From the NCBI GenBank assembly GCA_024404025.1, contig JAKSQP010000009.1, positions 27,140 through 91,139 on the forward strand: a DNA stretch of 64,000 nt. Reading direction: 5' to 3'. This document shows positions 1 through 8,560 of this stretch, piece by piece. The DNA is from Clostridia bacterium. Lineage in GTDB: Bacteria > Bacillota > Clostridia > Oscillospirales > Acutalibacteraceae. Below the pieces are notes generated by a model, which saw only the letters and a program-made list of their open reading frames with translations, had not been told where the DNA came from and did no database searches. Position 1 is the stretch's first letter; the number at the start of each line of letters is the position of its first letter. Made by a program: the position numbers and the translations under genes.

Positions 1-1
1 T

Positions 2-652
2 TCCCCGTCTATGATGTGCGCAGATATCCTTAAACTTTCCGAAACTCTGCGCATTTTTGAGAAAACCGGAATCGAATATCTTCACATTGATATTATGGAC
101 GGTTATTTTGTTCCGAATTTCACTCTCGGAACAGACTACTGCAAAGCTCTCAAAAAAGCAACAAACATTCCTCTTGACATTCATCTGATGATAAACTCGC
201 CCGAAAGCAAACTTGACTGGTTTGAATTCGGAGAGGGTGATATGGTATCGGTTCATGCGGAAAGCACGGATAATCTCCGGGAGGCTCTTGCGGCAATCGG
301 AAAAAGAGGTGCAAAGGCTTATGCCGCTCTTAATCCCTCAACTCCCGTTTCTTCCCTTGACGGCATTCTTGATGAAATTGACGGAGTGCTTGTTATGGCG
401 GTCAATCCCGGATTTGCGGGGCAGAAAATGATTCCGTCTGCGCTCGGCAAAATCACGGAAATGAAACGAATTTTCAAAGAAAAAGGCTTCACGGACAAGG
501 AAATCGAAGTTGACGGAAATGTCAGCTTTGAAAATGCCGTTAAAATGCGTGAAGCAGGCGCAGATATTTTTGTTGCAGGCACATCAAGCATTTTTTCAAA
601 TGATCTTCCGCTCGAAGAAGGCATTGCAAAATTCAGAAAGGTTATAGGATAA
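2..652 (+). CDS. Ribulose-phosphate 3-epimerase family protein (5' truncated by window)
   Basis: TIM-barrel epimerase that interconverts C3 epimers of ketose phosphates (ribulose-5-P/xylulose-5-P or allulose-6-P/fructose-6-P). The frame is open to the window edge and reads SPSMMCAD before the first internal Met, so the true start lies outside. Family motifs are visible: LHIDIMDGYFVPN (metal-binding His and Asp, first catalytic Asp), PLDIHLMI (second His) and VDGNVS (second catalytic Asp). VDGNVS differs from the VDGGI usual in Rpe and leaves room for an allulose-6-P epimerase (AlsE-like) role. It ends 4 nt before a PfkB kinase gene, so the two probably act on one sugar: the kinase phosphorylates it and this enzyme epimerises it. 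Family assignment is firm; the substrate is not determined. Confidence 0.9.
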   Translation, partial: SPSMMCADILKLSETLRIFEKTGIEYLHIDIMDGYFVPNFTLGTDYCKALKKATNIPLDIHLMINSPESKLDWFEFGEGDMVSVHAESTDNLREALAAIGKRGAKAYAALNPSTPVSSLDGILDEIDGVLVMAVNPGFAGQKMIPSALGKITEMKRIFKEKGFTDKEIEVDGNVSFENAVKMREAGADIFVAGTSSIFSNDLPLEEGIAKFRKVIG

Positions 653-656
653 AAAT

Positions 657-1550
657 ATGAAGGCTCTTGTTTTCGGCTCGCTCAACATAGACAAGGTTTA
701 TTCCCTGAATCATCTTCCCGAAAAAGGCGAAACTCTTTCCTGCGCCGGATATGAAATCCATGTCGGCGGAAAAGGTCTTAACCAGTCCGTTTCGCTTTCA
801 AATTCGGGAGCAGATGTTTATATGGCAGGTCAGATAGGCTCCGACGGCATCTTTCTGAAGGAATATCTCGAAAAGTCCGGCGTAAACACATCTCTTATAA
901 AAATCACCGACGACTTTTCCGGCCATGCGGTTATTGAGGTTGACCCCGACGGACAGAATCAGATGATTCTCTTTCCCGGAGCAAACCGTGAAATCACTCC
1001 CGATTATTGCGATTCCGTGCTTGAAAATTTCTCTGCCGGTGACCTGATTCTGATGCAGTATGAAACCTCACAGGTCGAATATATGATTGAAAAGGCTCAC
1101 GAAAAAGGTCTTGTTGTTGCCCTCAATCCGTCACCTTATGTTGATAAGCTCAAAGAAATTGATTATTCAAAAATCGACTATCTGATTCTCAACGAATCCG
1201 AAGGTCAGAGCATTTCGGGCGAAACCGACAATGACAAGGTCGTTAAAGTTCTCTGCAGCAAGCTCGGAAACGGCGCGGTTATCTTCACTCTCGGCGGCAG
1301 CGGAGCAATCTTTTCAGACGGAAAAGAAACCGTAAAAGCTCCGGCATTCATGGTCAATGCGGTTGACACGACCGGCGCAGGCGACACCTTCACGGGATAT
1401 GTTCTCAATTCACTTATGAACGGGAAATCCCCCTCGCAGGCTCTCCGCTTTGCGAGCGCCGCTTCCGCAATTGCCGTTACAAAGCCCGGAGCGGCAGAAA
1501 CGATTCCGACCCTTGAACAGGTCAACAAATTTCTGGCAGATAATAAATAA
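657..1550 (+). CDS. PfkB-family carbohydrate kinase (ribokinase-like)
   Basis: ATP-dependent sugar kinase of the ribokinase/PfkB fold, 297 residues, normal length. The N-terminal GG motif (HVGGKGLNQSVSLS, about residues 36-49) and the C-terminal signature DTTGAGDTFTGY (about 238-249), with the catalytic Asp in GAGD, are both present. The closest named role would be ribokinase (RbsK), but related fructokinases and ketose kinases share these motifs, so the substrate is open. The start has an AGGATAAAAAT ribosome site and follows the epimerase gene by 4 nt: one transcript. The pair is closed by a strong terminator. Confidence 0.9.
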   Translation: MKALVFGSLNIDKVYSLNHLPEKGETLSCAGYEIHVGGKGLNQSVSLSNSGADVYMAGQIGSDGIFLKEYLEKSGVNTSLIKITDDFSGHAVIEVDPDGQNQMILFPGANREITPDYCDSVLENFSAGDLILMQYETSQVEYMIEKAHEKGLVVALNPSPYVDKLKEIDYSKIDYLILNESEGQSISGETDNDKVVKVLCSKLGNGAVIFTLGGSGAIFSDGKETVKAPAFMVNAVDTTGAGDTFTGYVLNSLMNGKSPSQALRFASAASAIAVTKPGAAETIPTLEQVNKFLADNK

Positions 1551-1560
1551 TGTATAAAAA

Positions 1561-1612
1561 AAGAATTTCAGGTTCATCCATTCCGATGAAACTCTGAAAT
1601 TCTTCTTTTTTT
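1561..1612 (+). terminator. Rho-independent terminator after the epimerase-kinase pair
   Basis: AAGAATTTCAG pairs with CTGAAATTCTT, with an inner GTTCATC/GATGAAAC pairing, followed by TTTTTTT. An A-run on the other side lets it also serve the converging gene on the minus strand. Confidence 0.85.
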
Positions 1613-3227
1613 AATAAGATCTGACTTCAAATTTTGAAACATAGCCCGTGAACGAATTGCCGAAAATTTCGATCGCCGCATCTGAAAGATGCTCGTTGCA
1701 GCCTTTGAAATAGCCGTCATTTGAAACGGATTTTCCGAAAACAGCCACAATTCCGTCGCTGACCGAAACGCAGGATGCGGAATCCTCTCTTGAGCCTCCC
1801 TGGGTCAGAATATCAACCGTTTTGCCTCCCGGAGTAAAGAAAGCCGCAAATCCGTCTGTTGCTCCGAAATTGCCGCAGCCCGAAAAATCACGGTCCGAGG
1901 AACGGGTCGCACCGACTGCAACATAACCGCCTTTGGCCTTTGCAATATCATAAATAAAATCGTCTTCAAGACCTGCGATTGTTTTATTCCACCTCTGCGT
2001 GCCGTCTGAATTGATTCTGAAAACAAGCGCATCCGTTTTTCCGCAGTTGTGAATATCGGCAAATGTTCCGTCCGGCATAACGGTTCCGATTTTTTCGTAA
2101 TTTCCGCCGACAAGGCATCCGCCCTCGCCGTCTGCGGCAATTGCGGCAAATTCATCTCTGCCGCTCGATGCAATAACATAATTCCATTGATATGTGCCTT
2201 CGTAATTATATTTCAGAACTACCGTGTCAAGATATCCGCCGAAAAGTCCGTCAAACGCCGAAAACTCGCCGTCAACCGAGCCGGTCAGACAGGATACGAA
2301 AATATTTTTATCCGCATCCGCTGCGATGCCCTCAATTGAGCCTCCCTTTTTGCCGTTAAGATAGCGGTTCCAGAGAATATCTCCGTCTGCATCGAAATTC
2401 ATTATGATCGCACTCGATGTGCCGTATTCCGGAAGACCGGTGAAGCTTCCGTCACGGGAATCGGTTGAGCCGCCGACTGCAAATCCGCTGCCGACTGCGC
2501 ACACGCAGTTGAACAGATCCGTTCCGCTTCCTCCGAACGATTTCTTCCAGATAACACCACCGTCGGGCGAAAGCTTTATGATTATGCCCTCAAATGTACC
2601 CTTGAACGAATCATCCGAAGCATAGGCGGCAGCGTTTGAATAGCCTACCGCTATAATATTTTTATCTTTGAGGATTGCAACATCCTCGATTTTTATTGCC
2701 CCGTCACTCTCGCAGAATATTTTATTCCATTTCTTATTAAGATTATAATCATACTTAACTATAAATGAGCCGTTGATAGCGGACGAGGTTGAAGTGTTGC
2801 CTTCCATATCACCGTCATTTGAAGTGGTCTGACCGCAAGCATAAACATTCATTGCATCGGCATCCGTTCCGTTGAAAACATCAACACCCTTGCCGCCTAA
2901 CATCTGCATTCCTCTCTCATTGATCATTCTAACAAGAGTGCCGCCCTCGGTTGTTGTTTTGTCATGATATGTGACAGGCGTTTTGGTTGTCGGCTCCGTT
3001 GAGGGAGCGGTTGATGGAAGAGTGGAAGGAGAGGTTGACGGGAGCGTTGCCGAAGTTTCCGTTATATTTTCAGCCGTTGTTTCGATTGCCGTTGTTGCAG
3101 CGGCAGTTGTTGAGGGATCCTGCGGTTCGGGCTTGGCAAACATACCCGGCAGTCCTCTGAAAAAATTAAAAATAACAAGGATCACCGCAACAATAAAAAG
3201 CAGCAGCCTTGACATAAAATCATACAC
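1611..3227 (-). CDS. Membrane-anchored beta-propeller-repeat protein
   Basis: About 538 residues, with no single named family. One hydrophobic segment near the N-terminus (LLLFIVAVILVIFNFF) anchors or exports it; a Thr/Ser/Pro-rich linker follows (about residues 35-95); the rest is a string of repeats of roughly 60 residues with a shared pattern of SNDG.F.G, aromatic/KWNK and FGGSG.D, as in SBBP-type beta-propellers. These usually form ligand- or surface-binding propellers outside the cell. A GTG at 3227 lies 8 nt after AAAGGGG and is preferred over the GTG at 3236, which overlaps that site. It stands alone behind its own promoter. Function unknown. Confidence 0.7.
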   Translation of the reverse strand: MYDFMSRLLLFIVAVILVIFNFFRGLPGMFAKPEPQDPSTTAAATTAIETTAENITETSATLPSTSPSTLPSTAPSTEPTTKTPVTYHDKTTTEGGTLVRMINERGMQMLGGKGVDVFNGTDADAMNVYACGQTTSNDGDMEGNTSTSSAINGSFIVKYDYNLNKKWNKIFCESDGAIKIEDVAILKDKNIIAVGYSNAAAYASDDSFKGTFEGIIIKLSPDGGVIWKKSFGGSGTDLFNCVCAVGSGFAVGGSTDSRDGSFTGLPEYGTSSAIIMNFDADGDILWNRYLNGKKGGSIEGIAADADKNIFVSCLTGSVDGEFSAFDGLFGGYLDTVVLKYNYEGTYQWNYVIASSGRDEFAAIAADGEGGCLVGGNYEKIGTVMPDGTFADIHNCGKTDALVFRINSDGTQRWNKTIAGLEDDFIYDIAKAKGGYVAVGATRSSDRDFSGCGNFGATDGFAAFFTPGGKTVDILTQGGSREDSASCVSVSDGIVAVFGKSVSNDGYFKGCNEHLSDAAIEIFGNSFTGYVSKFEVRSY

Positions 3228-3248
3228 ATCTGTCACCCCTTTGGTAAA

Positions 3249-3277
3249 ATCATATCACAAGCTGAGGTCAAAATCAA
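3249..3277 (-). promoter_or_regulatory. Promoter for the beta-propeller protein gene
   Basis: Reading the minus strand: TTGATT, 17 nt, TATGAT, ending about 20 nt before the start codon. Confidence 0.6.
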
Positions 3278-3339
3278 GTACATCAATCATACACATCCGT
3301 TGTAATTATTAAGAATTATGTAAAATTTAGGAAATACTG

Positions 3340-3368
3340 TTGTTAAAACACAAAAAATATGTTATGAT
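3340..3368 (+). promoter_or_regulatory. Promoter for VTT-domain protein gene
   Basis: TTGTTA, 17 nt, TATGAT. The -35 box coincides with an in-frame TTG, which argues against that TTG as a start codon and for the ATG at 3421. Confidence 0.65.
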
Positions 3369-3420
3369 GCCTTTAATTCAGAAAATTTTCACAAATCCGA
3401 AAGGGAGAAACAAATCACAG

Positions 3421-4035
3421 ATGGAACAGAAAAAGAATTATGACAAGCTTATTAAAGCCCTCCAGATTGCGTCTATCGTATTTATGGTGATAATGCTCGT
3501 TGTCGGGCTTGTTCTGATGAAAAAATATAATATTTCAGTTAAGAATGCCGCCACCATCAAAACATGGCTCAACGGAAGCGTTTATCTTGTTGCGGCTATC
3601 CTGATCGGTTTTTCGTTTGTCAAATCGTTTGCTCTTGTTATAACGCCTTCAATCGTTTATCTGATCTCGGGAATGATTTTTGAAAAAATTCTGGTTGCTC
3701 TTCTCGTTAATTTCATCGCAACCGTCCTGAGCATGATCATTCCTTATTATCTCGGAAGATTCACGGGCAAGGGAATGTATGATTCTCTTAAAAACAGATT
3801 CCCGAAGGTTCAGAAATTTGATAATTTCACCAGCAAAAATGCTTTTCTCAACACATTGATAGTCAAAATGACCGGCGTTATCCCCGGCGACCTTTCAAGT
3901 CTTCTTCTCGGCGCAATCGGAATTGATTTTAAAACATTCTTCATTGCGGGCAATATCGGAATCATTCCCATAAATGTTCTTTGGGTCTGCATAGGTCATT
4001 TTGCTCCCGAATTGATTACAAAAGCCATTTCATAA
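3421..4035 (+). CDS. VTT/DedA (TVP38-type) membrane protein
   Basis: Integral membrane protein of about 204 residues from the ATG at 3421, which lies downstream of the promoter; GGGAG is 13 nt upstream, a little far. Hydrophobic segments run from about residue 15 (VFMVIMLVVGLVLM) to the C-terminus (GIIPINVLWVCIGHF). The VTT hallmarks are a re-entrant region (SIVYLISGMIF), a central G.YLGRFTGKG-like stretch and MTGVIPGDLSSLLLGAIGI. Family members act in lipid scrambling or membrane homeostasis; no specific role is assigned here. Monocistronic, with its own promoter and terminator. A second VTT domain occurs in this window, fused to a hydrolase (25535-23970). Confidence 0.85.
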   Translation: MEQKKNYDKLIKALQIASIVFMVIMLVVGLVLMKKYNISVKNAATIKTWLNGSVYLVAAILIGFSFVKSFALVITPSIVYLISGMIFEKILVALLVNFIATVLSMIIPYYLGRFTGKGMYDSLKNRFPKVQKFDNFTSKNAFLNTLIVKMTGVIPGDLSSLLLGAIGIDFKTFFIAGNIGIIPINVLWVCIGHFAPELITKAIS

Positions 4036-4047
4036 CATAACAATTAT

Positions 4048-4085
4048 GCCGCCGTCCGGAGTTCCGGACGGCGGCAATTTTTTTC
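4048..4085. terminator. Bidirectional terminator between convergent genes
   Basis: GCCGCCGTCCGGA pairs perfectly with TCCGGACGGCGGC around a 2-nt loop, followed by ATTTTTTT. Confidence 0.9.
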
Positions 4086-5262
4086 AGAATGTGCTGCTCA
4101 TATCAGCTTGAGTCTGCTCTCTGACTGTTTTTTCATATTTTGAATTCTTGATTTTTTCATTGAGCAGCTGATAATAAAGTTCATCATCAAACGGAATCTC
4201 AACGGTTTTATCAAGCCAGGATGAAAGGAAGGCGGCATTTGAGATCGTAAGGCCGTTGATGCCCTCGCTGCCCTCTGCAAAAAGAGGCTCGCCTCTTAAA
4301 ATATGAGCCGCAAAAGCGTTGATAACGCCCTCATGCTGTCCGCCGATTCCTTCAATAAATTCTTCGGTCCATGTGCCGACGGGCTTATCAAAACCGCCCT
4401 CTGCGCCTTTGATGAATTCATCCGTGAATTTATCCAGCTCACAGACACGGATCTTCCATTTCTTTTCCATGGCATCCCATTCTGTGAGGATTCTTGCTTT
4501 TTCAAGAGTGATTTCAAGGCGGTTTGAGCCGGGCCAGTCGCCGGTTGTTGTGATGAATGTGCCGGTTGCTCCGTTGGGATATTCGGCATAAATAGTTACA
4601 TCGTCTTCAACTTCGATATTGTGCCATTTGCCCTCATGGCAGAACGCTCTGATCTTGCACGGCATTCCGCATATCCATTGCCAGAGATCAAGCTGGTGAG
4701 GACATTGATTGAGCATAACTCCGCCGCCTTCGCCGCTCCAGGTTGCTCTCCATGAGCCTGAATCATAATATGCCTGAGTGCGGAACCAATCTGTGATAAC
4801 CCAGCAAACTCTCCTGATTTCGCCGTATTTTCCGCTTGAAACAAGCTCCTTGACTCTTCTGAAAACGGGATTTGTTCTCTGATTGAACATCATCGCATAA
4901 GTCTTATCGGATTTCTTTGAAGCTTCAATGGCTTCTTTAACCTGCTTTGTGTAAACGCCTGCGGGTTTTTCGCTCATAACATGGATTCCCGCCTTGAGAG
5001 CATCAATAACCATCGGAGGATGGAAATAATGAGGAGTTGCAACAACAACAGCATCGCAAAGTCCCGAAGCGAGAAGCTCATCGGACGAATTAAAGCAGGC
5101 AACGCCGGGGATTTTTTCTCTTGCGTTTTCAAATCTGCGTTCATCAATATCCGCAACGCAGGTTATCTCAATTTCGGGAAGTCTTCCCTCGGCATAGCTT
5201 TTAAGATAATTTCCGCCCTGGTTGCCGATTCCGATAATACCGAGTCTGATTTTATCTGCCAT
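4084..5262 (-). CDS. Gfo/Idh/MocA family NAD(P)-dependent oxidoreductase
   Basis: 392-residue dehydrogenase. The N-terminal Rossmann fold carries the GIGNQGG nucleotide loop at about residues 11-17, and the family's EKPAG motif (EKPAGVYTKQ, about 97-106) is present; the C-terminal half is the usual alpha/beta substrate domain with HQLDLWQW. Members oxidise or reduce sugars, inositols and sugar acids. It is the last gene of a leftward operon behind a sugar isomerase-like gene (2-nt gap) and a GH35 glycosidase, so a role in breaking down or epimerising the released sugar fits. The substrate is not determined. Confidence 0.9.
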   Translation of the reverse strand: MADKIRLGIIGIGNQGGNYLKSYAEGRLPEIEITCVADIDERRFENAREKIPGVACFNSSDELLASGLCDAVVVATPHYFHPPMVIDALKAGIHVMSEKPAGVYTKQVKEAIEASKKSDKTYAMMFNQRTNPVFRRVKELVSSGKYGEIRRVCWVITDWFRTQAYYDSGSWRATWSGEGGGVMLNQCPHQLDLWQWICGMPCKIRAFCHEGKWHNIEVEDDVTIYAEYPNGATGTFITTTGDWPGSNRLEITLEKARILTEWDAMEKKWKIRVCELDKFTDEFIKGAEGGFDKPVGTWTEEFIEGIGGQHEGVINAFAAHILRGEPLFAEGSEGINGLTISNAAFLSSWLDKTVEIPFDDELYYQLLNEKIKNSKYEKTVREQTQADMSSTF

Positions 5263-5264
5263 AA

Positions 5265-6053
5265 TTATTCTCCTTTTTTTCGAAGGCTCTGCATAAATGC
5301 CCAGGATTCTTCAACTGCTTTGAAGGGGTCTCCGTCAACCCAGTCGCAATCCTGCTCATACATAATATAGGGAATGCCGAGCTCAACTGCGGCATCATAG
5401 CAGGCTTTGAGGTCAACTATTCCCTTGCCGAGAGAAACAAACTTTCTGTAGCCCTCATCATCAATGATATAATCCTTGAAATGAAGGACCTTGACTCTGC
5501 CTTTCATTCTGCGGAGGACTTCAACTGGATCTGCGCCGCCGTAATGAATCCACGCAACATCGGGAATAAAATTGAAAAGCTCCGGATCCGATTCATTAAT
5601 GAGAAGATCCATCATAGTGGTTGCCATATCATCAAGCTTGAAAAACTCGAAAGCATGGTTATGATAGTTGAAGGTTTTTCCGGTTTTCTTAAGCTCTCTG
5701 CCGATTTCTTCCGCTTCGGCAATGAATTTTCTTATGTTTCTGCTGTTGCCTCTTGATTCGGAGGGAGCGCTTCCGATTCCGAGAGCATCGCAGCCGATGG
5801 TTTCGTGATCTCTGACAAGAGAAGCGAGATCATTCTGCATCATTTCAAAGCCCTTGTGAGTTATGCAGACCTTCATATTGTTGTTATCGAGAGCTTTTCT
5901 CTGCTCCTCTGCGGGAAAATCACCGATACCCGAAATCTGAACATCGGTAACGCCAAGTGCCGAAAGGCGTTTGAGAGTTGCATCGAAATCCTCTGCGGTT
6001 TTGATGTGGTCACGGAGCGTGTAGAGCTGAATGCCCATAACAGGTTTGTTCAT
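5265..6053 (-). CDS. Sugar phosphate isomerase/epimerase-like TIM-barrel protein
   Basis: About 262 residues, xylose isomerase-like TIM barrel (AP endonuclease family 2 fold). Visible features are GIQLYTLRD at the N-terminus, NYHNHAFEF in the middle and metal-ligand type residues in PDVAWIHYGG, HFKDY and YEQDCD. An AAGGAA site sits 5 nt before the ATG at 6053, which is preferred over the ATG six codons upstream. The pairing with a Gfo/Idh dehydrogenase immediately downstream is common in sugar, inositol and keto-sugar pathways. Exact reaction unknown. Confidence 0.85.
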   Translation of the reverse strand: MNKPVMGIQLYTLRDHIKTAEDFDATLKRLSALGVTDVQISGIGDFPAEEQRKALDNNNMKVCITHKGFEMMQNDLASLVRDHETIGCDALGIGSAPSESRGNSRNIRKFIAEAEEIGRELKKTGKTFNYHNHAFEFFKLDDMATTMMDLLINESDPELFNFIPDVAWIHYGGADPVEVLRRMKGRVKVLHFKDYIIDDEGYRKFVSLGKGIVDLKACYDAAVELGIPYIMYEQDCDWVDGDPFKAVEESWAFMQSLRKKGE

Positions 6054-6076
6054 ATTATTTCCTTCTTTCAAAAAAT

Positions 6077-7825
6077 TTATCCTATATCCTGCTCGTCATC
6101 AAGAAGAACAGAATCATTTTTAAAACCTTCAAGCTCAAGAACAACAATTTCGTTCCTACCTTTATTTATAAACGGCGCCGGAAGATATGCCGAACGCTGC
6201 GGGCCGACATTCCAATGCCTTGAAAGGATTCTGCCGTTAACAATGATTATACCTTTTGTAAAGGTCGGAAGCTTTACAAAAGTATCACAGCATTCATCGG
6301 CTTCAAATTCAGCTTTCAGAAGAACGGGCTCGCCGTCAAAGGCTTCAACGCCGTCTTTGAACTCAACCTTTGAAAGGTCTTCAAAGGTGAGCGGATAAGC
6401 CTGCCAGTGATAAACAAAATTATTGCCGAAGCCGATACCCTCGGTTATTCCCTTGCAGTCACGCAGGTGAGCGCCGTAATTTACTCTGCCCATATTTTCA
6501 ACAAGCACGGAAAGCTCATTGCCCTGCTTATCAATTTCAACAGACACCTTATTTCCGGTATCGTTTCTGTATTGAATTCCTTTAAGCTTGCGGTCAAGAT
6601 AGATATATCCTCTGTCGTGAACATCCTGAAGCCTGACCTCCTGCTCCGCTCTCGGACCTCTTACCTTTGTTGTGTAAAGAACGAAGCCGTAACCCTGACC
6701 GATTTTTTCCATCGGAACGGGAGTAACCATTTCAACCGGAGAAGAAAGCTTATCAAGATTATCAAAAAGCTTTGCGGATTTTGTGAATCTGATTTCGCCG
6801 TATTTCTTTTTCGGAATTTCCGGAAGAAGCTCAACTTCGGGAACCGGGGCATATTTTGAAATCACATCTCTGAACAGATAATATTTTTCCTTAAGCTCCC
6901 CGCTTTCGCCGACGGGAGCATCGTCATCATAGCTGGAAACAGTCGGCTCGTATGAATCATAGCAGTTAGCGCCGTTCATATAGCCGAAATTAGTGCCTCC
7001 GTGGAACATATATGCGGAAACGCTTGCGCCGAGAGAAAGAATTTCATCAAGATGCTCTGCGGCCTCCTTCGGCGGTCTGCTGTGATGCGCCTCGGTCCAA
7101 TGGTCAAACCAGCCGTTCCAGAATTCCGTGCACATAAGCGGACCTTCGGGCTGATATCTGCGGAGCATTTCAAAATGTTCCTTTGCTCTTGAACCGAAAT
7201 TAACGGTTTTGTGGATCTCGGGCACTGCACCGCCCGTCAGCATCTGATATTCTGCACCGTCGGAGGTAAAGAAGGGCACTTCAATTCCCCTCTTTCTCAT
7301 TCCGTCTGCAAGATACCTTATATATTCGCTGTCATCACCGTAGCTGCCGTATTCATTTTCAACCTGAACGAGAATAACATTTCCGCCCTTTGTTATCTGA
7401 TGCCTTGCAAGTCTGGGAATAAAATCATCAAAAAAACGGTCAACGGCGGCAATATACGGCTTATTCATACAGCGAAGCTGAACGGAATCGTCCTTAAGAA
7501 GCCACCAGGGAAGGCCTCCGAAATCCCATTCGGAGCATATATACGGACCGGGTCTGACTATTGCGAGAAGACCGATTTCGTTTGCAATATCGAGAAATTT
7601 CTCAAAATCAAGCATATATGAATAATCGAATTTTCCCTCTTCTTTTTCGTGCATATTCCATGCAGCATAGGTTTCAACCGTGTTGAATCCGCAAGCCTTG
7701 AGCTTAAGAAGCCTGTCTTTCCAATATTCCGCAGGCACTCTGAAATAATGAATTGCGCCGGAAATCACTCTGAAAGGTTCGCCATTAAGATAGAAACCGT
7801 CTTTTTTTATTTCAAACTTTCCCAT
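6077..7825 (-). CDS. GH35 beta-galactosidase
   Basis: 582 residues. The N-terminal TIM barrel of glycoside hydrolase family 35 is clear: GGLPWWLL (about 103-110), acid/base Glu158 in QVENEYGSY and nucleophile Glu234 in CTEFWNGWF. Beta-sandwich domains fill the C-terminal third. The family removes terminal beta-galactose residues. There is no signal peptide, so it should act in the cytoplasm on imported oligosaccharides. GAGGTG lies 6 nt before the start. It is the second gene of a four-gene leftward operon with a histidine phosphatase upstream and an isomerase-like/dehydrogenase pair downstream. Confidence 0.93.
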   Translation of the reverse strand: MGKFEIKKDGFYLNGEPFRVISGAIHYFRVPAEYWKDRLLKLKACGFNTVETYAAWNMHEKEEGKFDYSYMLDFEKFLDIANEIGLLAIVRPGPYICSEWDFGGLPWWLLKDDSVQLRCMNKPYIAAVDRFFDDFIPRLARHQITKGGNVILVQVENEYGSYGDDSEYIRYLADGMRKRGIEVPFFTSDGAEYQMLTGGAVPEIHKTVNFGSRAKEHFEMLRRYQPEGPLMCTEFWNGWFDHWTEAHHSRPPKEAAEHLDEILSLGASVSAYMFHGGTNFGYMNGANCYDSYEPTVSSYDDDAPVGESGELKEKYYLFRDVISKYAPVPEVELLPEIPKKKYGEIRFTKSAKLFDNLDKLSSPVEMVTPVPMEKIGQGYGFVLYTTKVRGPRAEQEVRLQDVHDRGYIYLDRKLKGIQYRNDTGNKVSVEIDKQGNELSVLVENMGRVNYGAHLRDCKGITEGIGFGNNFVYHWQAYPLTFEDLSKVEFKDGVEAFDGEPVLLKAEFEADECCDTFVKLPTFTKGIIIVNGRILSRHWNVGPQRSAYLPAPFINKGRNEIVVLELEGFKNDSVLLDDEQDIG

Positions 7826-7834
7826 TTTTTCACC

Positions 7835-8467
7835 TCAATCGGGCAGATTTTCTCTTTCATAAGGAAATTCGCTGAAAACCTCAAATTTCTTCGCTCTCAT
7901 CCAGAGCGAGGGGTTTATTTTTATCGTGAAACCGCAGCCGTTCGGAGTTATCCATTCGTGCATGGGAAGCTCGGGAATTCCGTAGGCCGAAAGAATCGTC
8001 ATTATAACACCGCCGTGGGTAACGATCGCCGCTTCGGTAACGCCTGTTTTCATAAGTCCCTCGGCAACCTTTTCAAAGCTTTCGCAGACTCTTCTGCCGA
8101 AAGCCTCGTTGCTTTCGCCGAACGGGGGTTCAACGCCTTTTTCGCCCGCAAGCCATTTCGGAAAAACGGGACTTTTTTTCAGTTCCTCTGCTGTTTTGCC
8201 TTCAAATTCGCCGAAATTGCATTCGATAAATCCGTCAATGGCAATTGCGGATGTTTCGGGATAAAGAATTTTGGCGGTTTCGGTGCATCTTTTGAGAGGA
8301 CTTGTGAAAAGAGCATCAATATAGGGAAAAACCATTTCGGCTTTCATATTTTCAAGCTGCTCTTTTCCCTCTTCGCTGAGAGGAACATCGGTATGGCCGA
8401 TATATCTTCCTTCAAGGTTTTCGGCGGTCATACCGTGCCTGATAAGATAAATTGTGTAAGATTTCAT
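7835..8467 (-). CDS. Histidine phosphatase family protein (phosphoglycerate mutase-like)
   Basis: 210 residues. The catalytic RHG motif is at about residues 10-12 (LIRHGMTAENLEGRYIG), and the second His is in VTHGGVI at about residue 150. Small members of this size are typically broad phosphatases for sugar phosphates or alpha-ribazole phosphate. Placed first in an operon with GH35 and sugar-modifying enzymes, a sugar-phosphate phosphatase role is the simplest guess. GGAGGATTTA precedes the ATG. The start region faces the XRE regulator gene across a 93-nt divergent intergenic region. Confidence 0.88.
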   Translation of the reverse strand: MKSYTIYLIRHGMTAENLEGRYIGHTDVPLSEEGKEQLENMKAEMVFPYIDALFTSPLKRCTETAKILYPETSAIAIDGFIECNFGEFEGKTAEELKKSPVFPKWLAGEKGVEPPFGESNEAFGRRVCESFEKVAEGLMKTGVTEAAIVTHGGVIMTILSAYGIPELPMHEWITPNGCGFTIKINPSLWMRAKKFEVFSEFPYERENLPD

Positions 8468-8497
8468 TAAATCCTCCGTAGGAAAATTTCATTTCAG

Positions 8498-8528
8498 AGT
8501 ATACAAACTGTATAATTTGTGATATACT
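8498..8528. promoter_or_regulatory. Symmetric operator and divergent promoter region
   Basis: A near-palindrome: AGTATACAAA pairs with TTTGTGATATACT across CTGTATAA. Each outer arm carries a TATACT -10-like box, one per strand (plus 8523-8528, minus 8503-8498). A dimeric regulator bound here could block both the XRE gene and the carbohydrate operon. The -35 boxes are weak on both strands. Confidence 0.55.
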
Positions 8529-8560
8529 GTGCGTATTAACCGTAAAAAAGGGGTGTCACA

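Noticed and set aside
7649..8470. A 273-codon plus-strand frame over the histidine phosphatase gene
   Set aside because: Phe/Cys/Arg-rich shadow of the minus-strand gene that carries RHG and other family motifs.
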